From assembly GCA_009712185.1 (NCBI GenBank), contig WASQ01000102.1, positions 1-35,774 of the forward strand: DNA of 35,774 nucleotides. The letters run 5' to 3'. The notes under the pieces are model-generated. The model worked only from the letters and a program-made list of their open reading frames with translations, was not told the DNA's origin and searched no databases. Shown piece by piece: positions 1 through 8,457 of the stretch (the first letter of the stretch is position 1; the number at the start of each line of letters is the position of its first letter). Position numbers and translations under genes: made by a program. Source of the stretch: Telmatospirillum sp. GTDB lineage: Bacteria; Pseudomonadota; Alphaproteobacteria; Rhodospirillales; Magnetospirillaceae.

Positions 1-23
1 TAAGCCCGAGCGGCGCCTGAGCA

Positions 24-45
24 CGAAAAAGCGGAGGCTTTTTCG
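24..45. terminator. Hairpin downstream of the MTA-salvage operon
   Basis: Perfect 9-bp arms (CGAAAAAGC / GCTTTTTCG) around a 4-nt loop. It lies about 110 bp beyond the stop of the class II aldolase gene, the last gene of the minus-strand operon. The A/T run is inside the stem rather than after it, so it is a weak intrinsic terminator candidate. It could equally belong to a gene left of the window or to the adjacent palindromic element. Confidence 0.4.
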
Positions 46-83
46 CTGGTGCAGAGCCTCGTGCACGGAACCGTTCGATCGCG

Positions 84-165
84 TGCGGACAGCAGGGCTT
101 TCCGAACCCCTCGGGCCGGCCACCCGGTGATGAGCCATTCTCACCACCGGGCGGGATTACACCCC
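84..165 (-). repeat. Dispersed palindromic element, copy 1 (diverged)
   Basis: On the minus strand this segment carries GAGAATGGCTCATC flanked by G/C-rich arms, then GGCCGGCCC and a stretch ending near CGGTTCCG. The same order of blocks (GATGAGGATGGCTCATC, GGCGGGCCC, then CGGTTCCG) occurs in copy 2 at 2844-2998 and, reverse-complemented, in copy 3 at 14510-14670. The similarity was found by eye and this is the most diverged copy. It sits just downstream of the aldolase gene. Confidence 0.5.
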
Positions 166-825
166 ACCCCGCTGCGCGTTTTCGCCATAGCTGGCGAATC
201 GCTCGACCATGGACTCCATCTCCTGATCGGACAGCAGAACCGGCTCGCCGATCTGAAGCGCGCGCCAGTACCCCTCCGCCAGTTCCTCCACCTCGATGGC
301 GAGAGACAGGGCGCTGTCCAGGACGGGACCGATGGCGATCATGCCATGGTTGGCAAGCAGGCAGGCTTTTCGCCCGACGAGAGCCGCCATCGCGTGATCG
401 GACAGTTCCTGCGTTCCGAAGGAGGCGTAGGGCGCGCAGCGGATATCGCGGCCGCCCGCCTTGGCCACCATGTAATGGTAGGGGGGTATCGCCTTGTGCG
501 TGACCGCCAGGGCCACGCAAAAGGCCGGATGGGCATGGCCGACGGCCCCGGTCTCGGGCCGTCCGGCATAGATGTCGCGGTGAAACCGCCATTCCGACGA
601 CGGCTTGCGGCTGCCTGCCGGCACACCGTCCATATCGACATAGACGATGTCGTCGGGTTTCAGGCTGCGGGGCGGCATGCCGGACGGGGTGATCAGGAAT
701 CCGTCCTTCCAGCGCACGCTGACGTTGCCGGCGGTTCCCTTGTTGAGGCCGATCCGCTCCATCCGCAGGGCGGCATCCACGATGGCGAGGCGATGGCCTG
801 TCGACCGGATGGTGTCATCAGACAT
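157..825 (-). CDS. Class II aldolase/adducin family protein, probable 5-methylthioribulose-1-phosphate-processing enzyme
   Basis: A 222-aa cytosolic class II (Zn-dependent) aldolase/dehydratase. Visible residues are the acid/base Glu in SSEW (E78), metal-ligand His in GHAHP (H97, H99) and in LLANHG (H160). The ATG at 825 was chosen over an in-frame start at 909 because the 28 extra residues lie inside mtnA and do not resemble the family. It overlaps mtnA by 8 bp, so the two are probably translationally coupled. With mtnA directly upstream, the substrate is likely 5-methylthioribulose-1-phosphate. Either MtnB-type dehydration or Ald2-type cleavage to dihydroxyacetone phosphate plus 2-methylthioacetaldehyde (DHAP shunt, known in Rhodospirillum rubrum) would fit. 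No mtnC, mtnD or other later methionine-salvage genes are nearby, which favours the aldolase reading. A generic fuculose-phosphate-type aldolase is less likely given the context. Confidence 0.85.
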   Translation of the reverse strand: MSDDTIRSTGHRLAIVDAALRMERIGLNKGTAGNVSVRWKDGFLITPSGMPPRSLKPDDIVYVDMDGVPAGSRKPSSEWRFHRDIYAGRPETGAVGHAHPAFCVALAVTHKAIPPYHYMVAKAGGRDIRCAPYASFGTQELSDHAMAALVGRKACLLANHGMIAIGPVLDSALSLAIEVEELAEGYWRALQIGEPVLLSDQEMESMVERFASYGENAQRGGV

Positions 826-1927
826 GGGGGGCGCGCTCCGGATACAGCGACAGCAACCCCTCGCGGCTTGCCGGACAAACGCCGCGCTCCGTAATGAGGC
901 CGGTGACAAGACGGGCGGGCGTCACATCAAACCCGAAATTGGCCGCCGGACTGCCATCCGGGGTCAGTTGAACAGTGGTCAGCCGGCCCTCCGCGTCCCG
1001 GCCGGTGATGTGCGTGACCTCCGCCGGATCGCGTTCCTCGATGGGAATCCCCGCAACCCCGTCGTCGATCGTCCAGTCGATGGTCGGGCCCGGCAAGCCG
1101 ACATAAAAGGGAACTCCGTTGTCCTTCGCCGCCAGGGCCTTGAGATAGGTGCCGATTTTGTTGCAGACGTCGCCGGTCGCCGTCGTCCGGTCGGTTCCGA
1201 CGATGCAGACGTCGACACGCCCATGCTGCATGAGATGGCCGCCGGCATTGTCGACGATCACGGTATGGGGCACGCCGTGACCTTTGAGTTCGCAGGCGGT
1301 CAGGCTGGCGCCCTGGTTGCGCGGCCGTGTCTCATCGACCCAGACATGGACCGGCACTCCCCGTTCCAGCGCCTTATAGACCGGCGCCAGCGCCGTCCCC
1401 CAGTCGACGGTGGCGAGCCAGCCGGCGTTGCAATGGGTCAGGACATTGAGACAGTCGGCGCCTTGAGCCTTCCGATGATCCCATAAATCGGACAGGATCA
1501 GGGCCCCATGCTCTCCGATCGCGGCATTCATCGCGACATCCTCGTCGGCGATCGCCGCTGCCCGGGCATAGGCGGCGGACACCCGTTCGGCGACCGGCAA
1601 GGACGACAGCAGCCGGCGCATGTCCTCCAGCGCCCAGCGCAGGTTGACGGCGGTCGGACGGGTTGCCAGAAGACGGCGACAGGCCTCGTCCAGGCGATCA
1701 TCGCCGGCATTTCCCACCAGCGCCAGGGCGACGCCATAGGCGGCGGTGGCGCCGATCAGGGGCGCACCACGAACCCACATATCCCGAATCGCCCGCTCGG
1801 CGTCGTCGAGATCCCCGAGCCGCACCACACGGAATTCGTGGGGCAGCTTCGTCTGATCGATGATCTCGACGCCCCGGCCATCGGCGGCGAGCCAGATCGT
1901 GCGGGTCTGCCGTCCGTGAATGCGCAT
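818..1927 (-). CDS. mtnA: S-methyl-5-thioribose-1-phosphate isomerase
   Basis: 369-aa aldose-ketose isomerase converting 5-methylthioribose-1-phosphate to 5-methylthioribulose-1-phosphate. Family hallmarks are RGAPLIG near residue 53, the catalytic Cys in THCNAG (C166), the Asp in [11 protein letters not shown] (D246), NKIGTY, and the C-terminal GLPGPTIDW block. Length is usual for bacterial MtnA. An AAAGGAT ribosome site precedes the ATG. It begins 3 bp after the mtnP stop and overlaps the aldolase gene by 8 bp, so mtnP-mtnA-aldolase is one operon. eIF2B-alpha-like relatives share the fold but lack this context. Confidence 0.96.
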   Translation of the reverse strand: MRIHGRQTRTIWLAADGRGVEIIDQTKLPHEFRVVRLGDLDDAERAIRDMWVRGAPLIGATAAYGVALALVGNAGDDRLDEACRRLLATRPTAVNLRWALEDMRRLLSSLPVAERVSAAYARAAAIADEDVAMNAAIGEHGALILSDLWDHRKAQGADCLNVLTHCNAGWLATVDWGTALAPVYKALERGVPVHVWVDETRPRNQGASLTACELKGHGVPHTVIVDNAGGHLMQHGRVDVCIVGTDRTTATGDVCNKIGTYLKALAAKDNGVPFYVGLPGPTIDWTIDDGVAGIPIEERDPAEVTHITGRDAEGRLTTVQLTPDGSPAANFGFDVTPARLVTGLITERGVCPASREGLLSLYPERAPHV

Positions 1928-1930
1928 GCT

Positions 1931-2806
1931 CTATCCTTTCAGAACCCGTCCGGCCACCGCGTCGAGCTTCGCCACCATGGCGGGATCGCGCGCCGCCGGT
2001 GCCGTGATGATGGCGGTATCGAGGGCGTGATGACAACCCTCACGACAAGGATCATCGCGATGGCGCAACCGGGGAGCCACCGCCCGGACCAGGGCGCGGG
2101 CGTGGTCCGCATTGTCGTTCAGGATCTTCACGATGGTGTCGACGCTGACATGGTCGTGGTCGGGATGCCAGCAGTCATAGTCGGTCACCATGGCGACGGT
2201 GGCGTAACACAGTTCAGCCTCGCGGGCCAGTTTGGCCTCCGGCATATTGGTCATGCCGATCACGTCGCAGCCCCAGGTCCGGTAAAGCTCGGACTCGGCC
2301 CTGGTCGAGAACTGTGGCCCCTCCATCACCAGATAGGTGCCGCCACGCCGCGCCGGAATGCCGATTTCCGCCGCGGCCAGGGCGACGGCGTCCCCCAGGC
2401 GGGCGCAGACGGGATGCCCCATCCCCACATGGGCGACGAGACCGGTCCCGAAAAAGCTCTTGTTGCGGGCGAAGGTGCGGTCGATGAACTGATCGACGAT
2501 CACGAAGGTGCCCGGCGCCAGTTCAGGCTTCAGGGACCCCACCGCGGACACCGACAGAATCTCGGTGACGCCGGCCCGTTTCAGGGCGTCGATATTGGCG
2601 CGATAATTGAGTTCGGACGGAGGGATGCGGTGACCGCGTCCGTGACGCGGCAGGAACACCAGTGGCTGCCCGTCGAGATCGCCGAACAGCAGTTCGTCCG
2701 ATGGGTCGCCGAACGGGCTGTCGACCTTGCGCCAACGCGTGTTGGCGAGCCCGTCGATCTGATAGACGCCGCTGCCGCCGATGATACCGAGAACCGGAAC
2801 GCTCAT
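1931..2806 (-). CDS. mtnP: S-methyl-5'-thioadenosine phosphorylase
   Basis: 291-aa purine nucleoside phosphorylase-family enzyme cleaving methylthioadenosine with phosphate to adenine and 5-methylthioribose-1-phosphate. Visible blocks are IIGGSGVY at the N terminus, the phosphate-binding PRHGRGH, LNYRANI, SAVGSL, MEGPQFSTRAES and GMTNMPEAKLAREAE, the last typical of MTAP. The ATG at 2806 was chosen because it is preceded by AAAAGGGGA. The upstream in-frame start at 2869 would add a 21-residue tail read from the intergenic repeat. First gene of the mtnP-mtnA-aldolase operon. No mtnK is seen, consistent with phosphorolysis giving the phosphorylated sugar directly. Confidence 0.96.
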   Translation of the reverse strand: MSVPVLGIIGGSGVYQIDGLANTRWRKVDSPFGDPSDELLFGDLDGQPLVFLPRHGRGHRIPPSELNYRANIDALKRAGVTEILSVSAVGSLKPELAPGTFVIVDQFIDRTFARNKSFFGTGLVAHVGMGHPVCARLGDAVALAAAEIGIPARRGGTYLVMEGPQFSTRAESELYRTWGCDVIGMTNMPEAKLAREAELCYATVAMVTDYDCWHPDHDHVSVDTIVKILNDNADHARALVRAVAPRLRHRDDPCREGCHHALDTAIITAPAARDPAMVAKLDAVAGRVLKG

Positions 2807-2843
2807 GGCTTCCCCTTTTACCTGGAGCTGGCTGACTGGTGAC

Positions 2844-2998
2844 ACCAACCGACGATGAGGATGGCTCATCGCGGGTTGGCGGGCCCGACGAGGGCCCGCG
2901 CCATCGTTGGCGCGAAGCCAAGGATTCTGGAAAAACCCGTTCAGGCCGCATGAGGGCTGCGCTGGTCGGTTCCGACCGGCGCAGTTTGGTATTAGCCC
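2844..2998 (+). repeat. Dispersed palindromic element, copy 2 (full length)
   Basis: About 150 bp beginning ACACCAACCGACGATGAGG and ending TTTGGTATTAG. It contains a GATGAG/CTCATC palindrome, a GGGCCC-rich hairpin (GCGGGCCC..GGGCCCGC) and a GCTGGTCGGTTCCGACC segment. The reverse complement of 14510-14670 has the same blocks in the same order (copy 3). No ORF of any quality is inside. It occupies most of the 321-bp gap between mtnP and dapA. Confidence 0.7.
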
Positions 2999-3003
2999 AA
3001 CCC

Positions 3004-3042
3004 GCCGGTGCTGTCCATCCCGAACGGACGTCCAGCACCGGC
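3004..3042. terminator. Hairpin downstream of dapA
   Basis: Perfect 10-bp arms GCCGGTGCTG (3004-3013) and CAGCACCGGC (3033-3042) around a 19-nt loop, 86 bp beyond the dapA stop. There is no T-run, so it may be a processing or stability hairpin. The rest of 3043-3127 shows no gene. Confidence 0.45.
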
Positions 3043-3127
3043 CAACCGGGTGACCCGCGCGGCAAGCCGGGGCCCGGGGTTCGGTCCGGACGCCCGGGAA
3101 AGCGGAATGACGGGAAGACGGATCCCT

Positions 3128-4084
3128 TCACGCCGCCGTGGCGGACGGCAGGGTCGAGGTCGGATAGGGAGCCCGCCGGGCCTCCTCGGCCTCGTGAAAC
3201 ACGATCCGGTCGAGCGCGTCGCGTAAAGGCGCCTCGAACTGCCCGGCAAGCGGCGTCAGGGGCAGGCGGAGATCGTCCTCAATCAGTCCCAGCCGGGCCA
3301 GGGCCCATTTGACCGGGATGGGATTGCTTTCCAGAAACAGGCCGACGGCGAGCGGCGCCAGAAGATCGCGCAGAAAGCGGAAGCGGACCGGATCCCCCTC
3401 GACCCACGACCGGTGCATCGAGGCGCAGAGCGCCGGAACGACATTGGCCGACACCGAAATGCATCCCCGGCAGCCCAGTTCAAGCGCCGCCGGAGCGGTG
3501 GCGTCGTCACCGGACAGAAGCAGGAAGTCCGGACCCAGCTTGCGCCGGAGGACCGACAGTCGCGACAGATCGCCCGACGCGTCCTTGATGCCGACGATAT
3601 GGGGCAGATCGGCCAGACGGACAATGGTGTCGACATCGAGCGCCGCCCCGGTGCGCGACGGCACGTCATAGAGCAGAACCGGCAGGCCGGTTTTGCTCTG
3701 AACGGTGAGGAAATGTCGGAACATCCCGTCCTGGCTCGGCCGGTTGTAATAGGGAACGACGCACAGCAGGGCATCGGCCCCCAGCCATTCGGCCTGATAG
3801 ACCTGATCGACCGAGGTGGCGGTGCAGTTGGATCCGACGCCGGCGACCACCGGCACGCGGCCCCGCGCCGTCTCGACGGCAAGCCGGATGATTTGCGCCT
3901 GTTCGCGCGGGTTGAGCGTCGGGGCCTCCCCCGTTGTTCCGCACACCACCAGACCGGAGCACCCCCGTTCGATCTGACGTTCGCACAGGAAGACAAAGGC
4001 GGACTCGTCGATACGGCCGTCGCGGAACGGCGTCACCAGGGCGGTCATCCAGCCGCCCAGTCCTTTGCAGCGATGGTTCATCAC
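3128..4084 (-). CDS. dapA: 4-hydroxy-tetrahydrodipicolinate synthase
   Basis: 318-aa class I aldolase of the DHDPS/NAL superfamily, condensing pyruvate with aspartate semialdehyde in lysine/diaminopimelate synthesis. Visible are GTTGE (49-53), the proton-relay Tyr in LLYDVPSRTG (Y140), the Schiff-base Lys in GIKDASGD (K167) and the C-terminal NPIPVKWAL block typical of true DapA. The GTG at 4084 has AAGGAT seven bases upstream. ATG at 4081 and an internal ATG near residue 13 are alternatives. It stands alone or follows the small gene at 4220 after 135 bp. The C-terminal 20 residues are Pro/Ala/Ser-rich and look like a loose tail. Confidence 0.9.
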   Translation of the reverse strand: MMNHRCKGLGGWMTALVTPFRDGRIDESAFVFLCERQIERGCSGLVVCGTTGEAPTLNPREQAQIIRLAVETARGRVPVVAGVGSNCTATSVDQVYQAEWLGADALLCVVPYYNRPSQDGMFRHFLTVQSKTGLPVLLYDVPSRTGAALDVDTIVRLADLPHIVGIKDASGDLSRLSVLRRKLGPDFLLLSGDDATAPAALELGCRGCISVSANVVPALCASMHRSWVEGDPVRFRFLRDLLAPLAVGLFLESNPIPVKWALARLGLIEDDLRLPLTPLAGQFEAPLRDALDRIVFHEAEEARRAPYPTSTLPSATAA

Positions 4085-4219
4085 AAAACAGATCCTTGAA
4101 ACGAAAGCCCCCGCACGGGAATTTTTTCCCCGGCCAGTCCGGCGCGGCGGGGCGCCGGATCCCCGTCGCCGCCGGGCCTCAAACCCCGATGGCGCGGTCC
4201 GGGGGTGGCGGCCAGGAGA

Positions 4220-4708
4220 TCAGATCACGCGGCGAAGCCAGTTCGGACGGGAAACAGTGATCACCAGGCGATCCTCCACCGTCTGGGTGGCGCATTGGAC
4301 AAAGCCCCGTGCGGCCAGGGTGCGCAGGATGCCGGGCAGAGTCCGGCCATCGCCGGCCGCCGGCAGATCGATCGCGATCAGCCGCGCCGATTCCGCATCG
4401 CATCGGCCGATCGCGGCCATGCCCGCGGCATCGTTGATTCCCGTGAACCAGACCACCTCCGCCCGCTCGTGCCTCAAGACGCGCTCGTCCGAACGGACAC
4501 CGGTGGCGGACCCGCATCCGGCGGCGGCCAGCCCCGTCACATGCCGGGACATGTCGGGACCGAACACCAGGACCCGGTCTTTGGGACCGATGCCGGACGC
4601 GCGGATCAGAATATCGGTCAGGGTTCGGGCGATATCGGTGGCCGGCGGCGCATCGGAAAAACGGTCAGCCGCAAGAGAGGAAGGATGCGACGGAAAACCG
4701 GTGGACAT
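4220..4708 (-). CDS. Hypothetical Rossmann-like protein (possible SAM-dependent methyltransferase relative)
   Basis: 162 aa with no confident family. The segment around residues 42-75 (DRVLVFGPDM followed by a Gly/Ala-rich helix and TGVRSDE) resembles motif I and the acidic loop of class I methyltransferases. A later beta-strand block (RLIAIDLPAAGDG) and a C-terminal strand pair (VQCATQTVEDRLVITVSRP) also fit that fold. It is shorter than usual methyltransferases and no catalytic motif is evident. The upstream AT-rich region (4755-4835) looks like its promoter. Function unknown. Confidence 0.6.
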   Translation of the reverse strand: MSTGFPSHPSSLAADRFSDAPPATDIARTLTDILIRASGIGPKDRVLVFGPDMSRHVTGLAAAGCGSATGVRSDERVLRHERAEVVWFTGINDAAGMAAIGRCDAESARLIAIDLPAAGDGRTLPGILRTLAARGFVQCATQTVEDRLVITVSRPNWLRRVI

Positions 4709-4755
4709 GGCATGTCATCCCAGTCAGTTGACGACAGGCAGAAGCCTACGCGTCA

Positions 4756-4832
4756 ATGCGGTAAGCGATCCATGTGGCTTTTACCGGATGAATTTATAAA
4801 GTTTTTCCGTAATTTATGACTTCTTTACGAAA
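4756..4832 (-). promoter_or_regulatory. AT-rich promoter/operator region of the hypothetical gene
   Basis: A markedly AT-rich stretch in a GC-rich surrounding. It holds two imperfect inverted arrangements: GGTAAGC..GCTTTTACC (about 4760-4785) and CGTAA..TTACG (about 4810-4831). It lies 50-120 bp upstream of the minus-strand gene at 4708. Promoter elements cannot be fixed by eye. The remaining 4833-4922 shows no gene. Confidence 0.35.
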
Positions 4833-4922
4833 TGCGGTCCCGGGCGATCGCCGCCGGCGGAGGCGTCTTTGACTCCCGGAAGGGATGTCCCGTCCTGCTC
4901 GTCCGCACCCCCTGGAAACGCG

Positions 4923-4954
4923 ATCGGGGCCGCCCTGACCAAGGCGGCCCCGAT
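4923..4954 (-). terminator. Terminator hairpin of the cytochrome bc1 operon
   Basis: Perfect 12-bp arms ATCGGGGCCGCC and GGCGGCCCCGAT with an 8-nt loop, 49 bp after the cytochrome c1 stop on the minus strand. The trailing sequence has only a short TTT, so it is an intrinsic-like hairpin without a strong U tract. Confidence 0.65.
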
Positions 4955-5003
4955 CCATTCCGGCGTCCGGCCGGCGGTCATGCCGCCGGACCCGACCCTC
5001 CGA

Positions 5004-5765
5004 TCAGTGGACGTCGGCCCAGATCTTACGCTTCAGCGCATAGAACAGGACCGTCATCACGAACACGAAGATCAACGCCTTGATTCCCAGGCTGTGGCGC
5101 TGGTCCAGTTCCGGCTCCGCCGCCCAGTTGAGGAAGGCCACGGTATCCTTGGCGATCTGTTCCTTGGTCGCCTTGGTCCCATCGGCGTAAGTGACCAGAT
5201 CGTCGGCGATCGGCGGCGGCATGGCGATGGCATGACCGGGGAAGGTCTCGTTGTAATACATGCCATCCGGGATGGTGACGCCTTCGGGCGGATTGTCCTT
5301 GAAGTTTGTCAGAATGCCATAGACATAGTCGGGCCCGCCGGCGCGCGCCTTGTTCATCAGCGACAGATCGGGCGGAAGCGCTCCGTTATTGGAGGCGCGA
5401 GCCGCCTGATCGTTGGGGAAGGGCGGCACGATCCGGTCCGACGGACGGGCCGGGCGCTGATACATGTCCCCCTGGTCATTCGGGCCGTCCTGAACCTGTT
5501 TCTCGGCAGCGATGGCCTTGACTTCGTCATCACTGAAACCGAGGTATTCCAGGTTCCGGTACGCGACCAGCTTCATCGAATGGCAGTTGGAGCAGACCTC
5601 GCGAAAAACCTGGAAGCCGCGCCGCAACTGGGCTTTGTCATACTGGCCGAACGGGCCGTTCCAGGCCCAGGTCTGGTGCTCAAGCTTCGGTCCCTCCGAC
5701 GCCAGAGCCGGCACCGCGACGGCCATCAACGCGGCCGCCAGGGTGGAAGTCAGAAATTTACGCAT
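5004..5765 (-). CDS. petC: Cytochrome c1 subunit of the bc1 complex
   Basis: 253-aa membrane-anchored c-type cytochrome passing electrons from the Rieske protein to cytochrome c. It has a Sec signal peptide (residues 1-22, ALASE cleavage region), the heme-binding CSNCH (C58, C61, H62), a Met-containing axial-ligand block (FPGHAIAMPPP) and one C-terminal membrane helix (GIKALIFVFVMTVLFYALK). A longer in-frame reading back to 6485 exists, but its N-terminal half is out-of-frame cytochrome b. The ATG at 5765 overlaps the cytochrome b stop by 1 bp (TAATG), indicating translational coupling. Last gene of the Rieske-cytb-cytc1 operon. Confidence 0.97.
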   Translation of the reverse strand: MRKFLTSTLAAALMAVAVPALASEGPKLEHQTWAWNGPFGQYDKAQLRRGFQVFREVCSNCHSMKLVAYRNLEYLGFSDDEVKAIAAEKQVQDGPNDQGDMYQRPARPSDRIVPPFPNDQAARASNNGALPPDLSLMNKARAGGPDYVYGILTNFKDNPPEGVTIPDGMYYNETFPGHAIAMPPPIADDLVTYADGTKATKEQIAKDTVAFLNWAAEPELDQRHSLGIKALIFVFVMTVLFYALKRKIWADVH

Positions 5766-7012
5766 TACGCCTTCTCCATCGGCTGAGCAGCGTGACCGGC
5801 AGCCCCGCCTTTGAGCACGGGAGCGGAGATGCTGTGCGGAAGCGGACGCGGCTTTTCCACCTTTCCCAGGACCCAGAGCGTCGGGAAGAACAGGAAATAG
5901 ACGGCGGTGGCGATACGGCCGACGACGACGATGTCGCCCTCGGGCGGTTGTGAACCGCAATAGCCGAGGATGAGGCAGTCGATCAGGAAGATCCAGAAGA
6001 CCTGCTTGAAAATCGGCCGGAACTTTGCCGAACGCACCTTGGAACTGTCGATCCAGGGCAGGAAGAACAGGATGATGATGGCGCCGAACATGGCGACCAC
6101 ACCGCCCAGTTTGTCGGGGATGGCGCGCAAGATGGCGTAGAAGGGCAGGAAGTACCATTCGGGCACGATATGCGGCGGCGTCACCAGCGGGTTGGCCGGA
6201 ACATAGTTGTCGGGCTCGCCGAAGAAATTCGGCGCGAAGAACACCACCGCCAGATACACCAGCAAAAAGACGCCGATGCCGACCAGATCCTTCACCGTGT
6301 AATAGGGATGGAAGGGAATCGTGTCCTGCGGCCCCTTGGCATCGATCCCGAGCGGGTTGTTCGACTTGGTCGTATGCAAGGCGACCATATGCAGGCCCAC
6401 AAGCCCGAGGATCACGAAGGGAAGCAGATAGTGGAGGGCGAAGAAACGGTTCAGGGTCGGGTTGTCGACCGAGAAACCGCCCCACAGCAGGGTCACGATA
6501 TAGTCGCCGACGACCGGGATGGCCGAGAACAGGTTGGTGATGACGGTGGCGCCCCAGAAGGACATCTGGCCCCAGGGCAGCACATAGCCCATGAAGGCGG
6601 TCCCCATCATCACAAGATAGATCACGAGACCGATGGCCCAGAGAAGCTCTCGCGGAGCCTTATAGGAACCATAGTAAAGGCCACGGAAAATATGAATATA
6701 GACGCAAATGAAGAAAAAGGATGCGCCATTCATATGTAAGTAACGCAGCAACCAACCGTAATTGACGTCGCGCATGATATGCTCGACGGCACCGAATGCG
6801 AGGCCGGTGTTGGCGGCGTAAGCCATTGCGAGGAAAATGCCGGTCGCCAGCATGATCACCAGGACAACCCCGGCGAGAGAACCGAAGTTCCACCAGTAGC
6901 TCAGATTTTTCGGTGTCGGGTAGTCGACGGCACTATGCTTCAGAATCGAGAAGACCGGCAGACGGTCGTCGATCCACTGGACGATCTTGTTATCAAATTG
7001 CTGCCCGCTCAT
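5765..7012 (-). CDS. petB: Cytochrome b subunit of the bc1 complex
   Basis: 415-aa integral membrane quinol oxidase subunit with about eight transmembrane helices and two b hemes. Recognisable are [17 protein letters not shown] near the N terminus, the His-bearing helix with [35 protein letters not shown], and the Qo-site [13 protein letters not shown]. The ATG at 7012 (MSGQQFDN) was chosen over an upstream in-frame start at 7150 that would read back through the Rieske gene. It follows the Rieske gene by 11 bp. Confidence 0.97.
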   Translation of the reverse strand: MSGQQFDNKIVQWIDDRLPVFSILKHSAVDYPTPKNLSYWWNFGSLAGVVLVIMLATGIFLAMAYAANTGLAFGAVEHIMRDVNYGWLLRYLHMNGASFFFICVYIHIFRGLYYGSYKAPRELLWAIGLVIYLVMMGTAFMGYVLPWGQMSFWGATVITNLFSAIPVVGDYIVTLLWGGFSVDNPTLNRFFALHYLLPFVILGLVGLHMVALHTTKSNNPLGIDAKGPQDTIPFHPYYTVKDLVGIGVFLLVYLAVVFFAPNFFGEPDNYVPANPLVTPPHIVPEWYFLPFYAILRAIPDKLGGVVAMFGAIIILFFLPWIDSSKVRSAKFRPIFKQVFWIFLIDCLILGYCGSQPPEGDIVVVGRIATAVYFLFFPTLWVLGKVEKPRPLPHSISAPVLKGGAAGHAAQPMEKA

Positions 7013-7023
7013 CGTCTGGTCTC

Positions 7024-7578
7024 CTATCCGATCCGGACCGAGGTGTCGGTGAGGAAAGTGTATGTCGGAACCGCCAGATTGAGCGGCGCGGGGCCTTTGC
7101 GGATCCGTCCCGAGGTGTCGTAGACCGACCCGTGGCACGGGCAGAACCATCCCCCGTATTCACCCTTGGGATCCCCGGGCTTCTGCCCCATCGGAATACA
7201 GCCGAGGTGGGTGCAGATCCCCACCAGGATGAGCCACTCAGGCTTCTGAGCACGCTTTTCGTCGGTTTCCGGATCGCGCAGTTCAGCCAGGTTGACATTG
7301 CGGGCCGCCTCGATCTCGGCGGCGGTGCGATGGCGGATGAACACCGGCTTGCCGCGCCAGGTCACGGTGATCGCCTGCCCCTCGGCAACTGCGGACAGGT
7401 CAACCTCTGTGGACGACAACGCCAATGTGTCGGCCGCCGGATTCATGCTGTGGATCAGCGGCCAGACGGCCAGCGCGGTACCGGCGACACCGACGGCACT
7501 GGCTGCATAAAGCAGGAAGTCCCGGCGGGATTCGCCTTCGGGCGGTGTGCCCTGGGAAGGAGTCGACGTTTCAGCCAT
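7024..7578 (-). CDS. petA: Rieske iron-sulfur subunit of the bc1 complex
   Basis: 184-aa ubiquinol-cytochrome c reductase iron-sulfur protein. The N terminus has a twin-arginine-type signal ([14 protein letters not shown], 18-31) that also acts as membrane anchor. The [2Fe-2S] ligands are in CTHLGC (C122, H124) and CPCHGS (C146, H149), and the disulfide Cys are also present. AGAGGAAA precedes the ATG. First gene of the operon; its promoter must lie in 7579-7781, shared with the divergent trmL. Confidence 0.97.
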   Translation of the reverse strand: MAETSTPSQGTPPEGESRRDFLLYAASAVGVAGTALAVWPLIHSMNPAADTLALSSTEVDLSAVAEGQAITVTWRGKPVFIRHRTAAEIEAARNVNLAELRDPETDEKRAQKPEWLILVGICTHLGCIPMGQKPGDPKGEYGGWFCPCHGSVYDTSGRIRKGPAPLNLAVPTYTFLTDTSVRIG

Positions 7579-7781
7579 GCTATTTCCTCTCTAGCTCCCG
7601 CAAAAATTGATTCGCGCGGGCATGCAAGCCCATCCGAGCCCCCTGGCATCGAAAAGGGGGCAAGTATGGGCGACCGCAGGTGACGTGACTAGAAACCTGA
7701 TTGGCATATAAATCAATTCCACCACATTGAAAAGCGCAGGATGATCACCCCCCTTTTGACACTTTGGACCGTCTGCAAATT
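7579..7781. promoter_or_regulatory. Divergent intergenic region between petA and trmL
   Basis: 203 bp without a gene, with an AT-rich core (7698-7730) unlike its flanks. It must contain the petABC promoter on the minus strand and a trmL promoter on the plus strand. A TTGACA at 7756-7761 is present, but a matching -10 would fall on the trmL start codon, so I do not assign it. Confidence 0.35.
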
Positions 7782-8249
7782 ATGCGCATTGCTCTATATC
7801 AACCAGATATCCCGCAAAACACTGGGGCTATTCTTCGCCTCGGCGCCTGCTTCGGCGTCGGAGTCGATATCATCGAACCCTGTGGCTTTGTCTGGGACGA
7901 TCGGCGGCTCCGCCGGGCGGGAATGGATTACCTGGAACTGGCGAGCGTCCGGCGGTATCAGTCATGGGACGTTTTTCTCTCTGACAAGGAAGTTGGACGT
8001 CTAGTGCTCCTTACCACGCGCGGGCGTGTCGCGCCACACTCGTTCGCCTTTTGCCACAATGATGTGCTTCTTTTTGGACGGGAAAGCGCCGGAGTCCCGG
8101 ACAGCGTGCATGACGCGGCCGACGAGCGGCTCCGGATTCCGATGACAGCCGGGGCCCGATCCCTGAACGTGGCCTTAAGCGCCGCCATCGTCACCGCCGA
8201 GGCTTTGCGGCAAACCGAACTTTTTCCACCGGAGGTTATCTGGTCGTGA
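7782..8249 (+). CDS. trmL: tRNA (cytidine/uridine-34-2'-O)-methyltransferase
   Basis: 155-aa SPOUT methyltransferase modifying the wobble ribose of tRNA-Leu isoacceptors. It matches TrmL/YibK along its length: LYQPDIPQNTGAILRL at the N terminus, IIEPCGFVWDDRRLRRAGMDY, the knot segment LLFGRESAGVPD, and the C-terminal IPMTAGARSLNVALSAAI. The ATG at 7782 aligns with the family start; a TTG six codons upstream is possible. No clear Shine-Dalgarno sequence is seen. Confidence 0.95.
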   Translation: MRIALYQPDIPQNTGAILRLGACFGVGVDIIEPCGFVWDDRRLRRAGMDYLELASVRRYQSWDVFLSDKEVGRLVLLTTRGRVAPHSFAFCHNDVLLFGRESAGVPDSVHDAADERLRIPMTAGARSLNVALSAAIVTAEALRQTELFPPEVIWS

Positions 8250-8310
8250 CGGCCCCCGGATGTTAGCCTTAGGAACAAAAGGGCGGTCGCGCCCACGGCA
8301 GGGAAACCGG

Positions 8311-8345
8311 CAGGGGGCAGAGGACAGGGGGCAGAGGACAGGGGG
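8311..8345 (+). repeat. Short tandem repeat
   Basis: About two and a half copies of a 14-bp unit (GGGCAGAGGACAGG) ending in a G-run, in the 208-bp gap between trmL and the next gene. No coding or structural role is visible. Confidence 0.6.
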
Positions 8346-8457
8346 GCGGTGGCCCGCCGGCCGGAGCGAGAGGGGAGGACGGATTTGACCTGGGGCCGGG
8401 ACGGCCTCGTCGGGGATCGCCGCCAGCGGGCGACGGTCCAATCGCGCGGAGAACACA

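Noticed and set aside
1508-2842. Long plus-strand open frames opposite mtnA and mtnP (and similar ones opposite der, bamB and the radical SAM gene)
   Set aside because: They are antisense shadows expected in GC-rich codon usage. They have low-complexity composition and no family motifs, while the opposite strand carries well-recognised genes.
5004-6485. A 493-aa frame that could look like a cytochrome fusion
   Set aside because: Its N-terminal half is the wrong frame of cytochrome b. The true cytochrome c1 starts at 5765 with a signal peptide and a TAATG overlap.
7756-7784. TTGACA-based promoter for trmL
   Set aside because: A -10 at standard spacing would coincide with the start codon, so it cannot drive the annotated gene.
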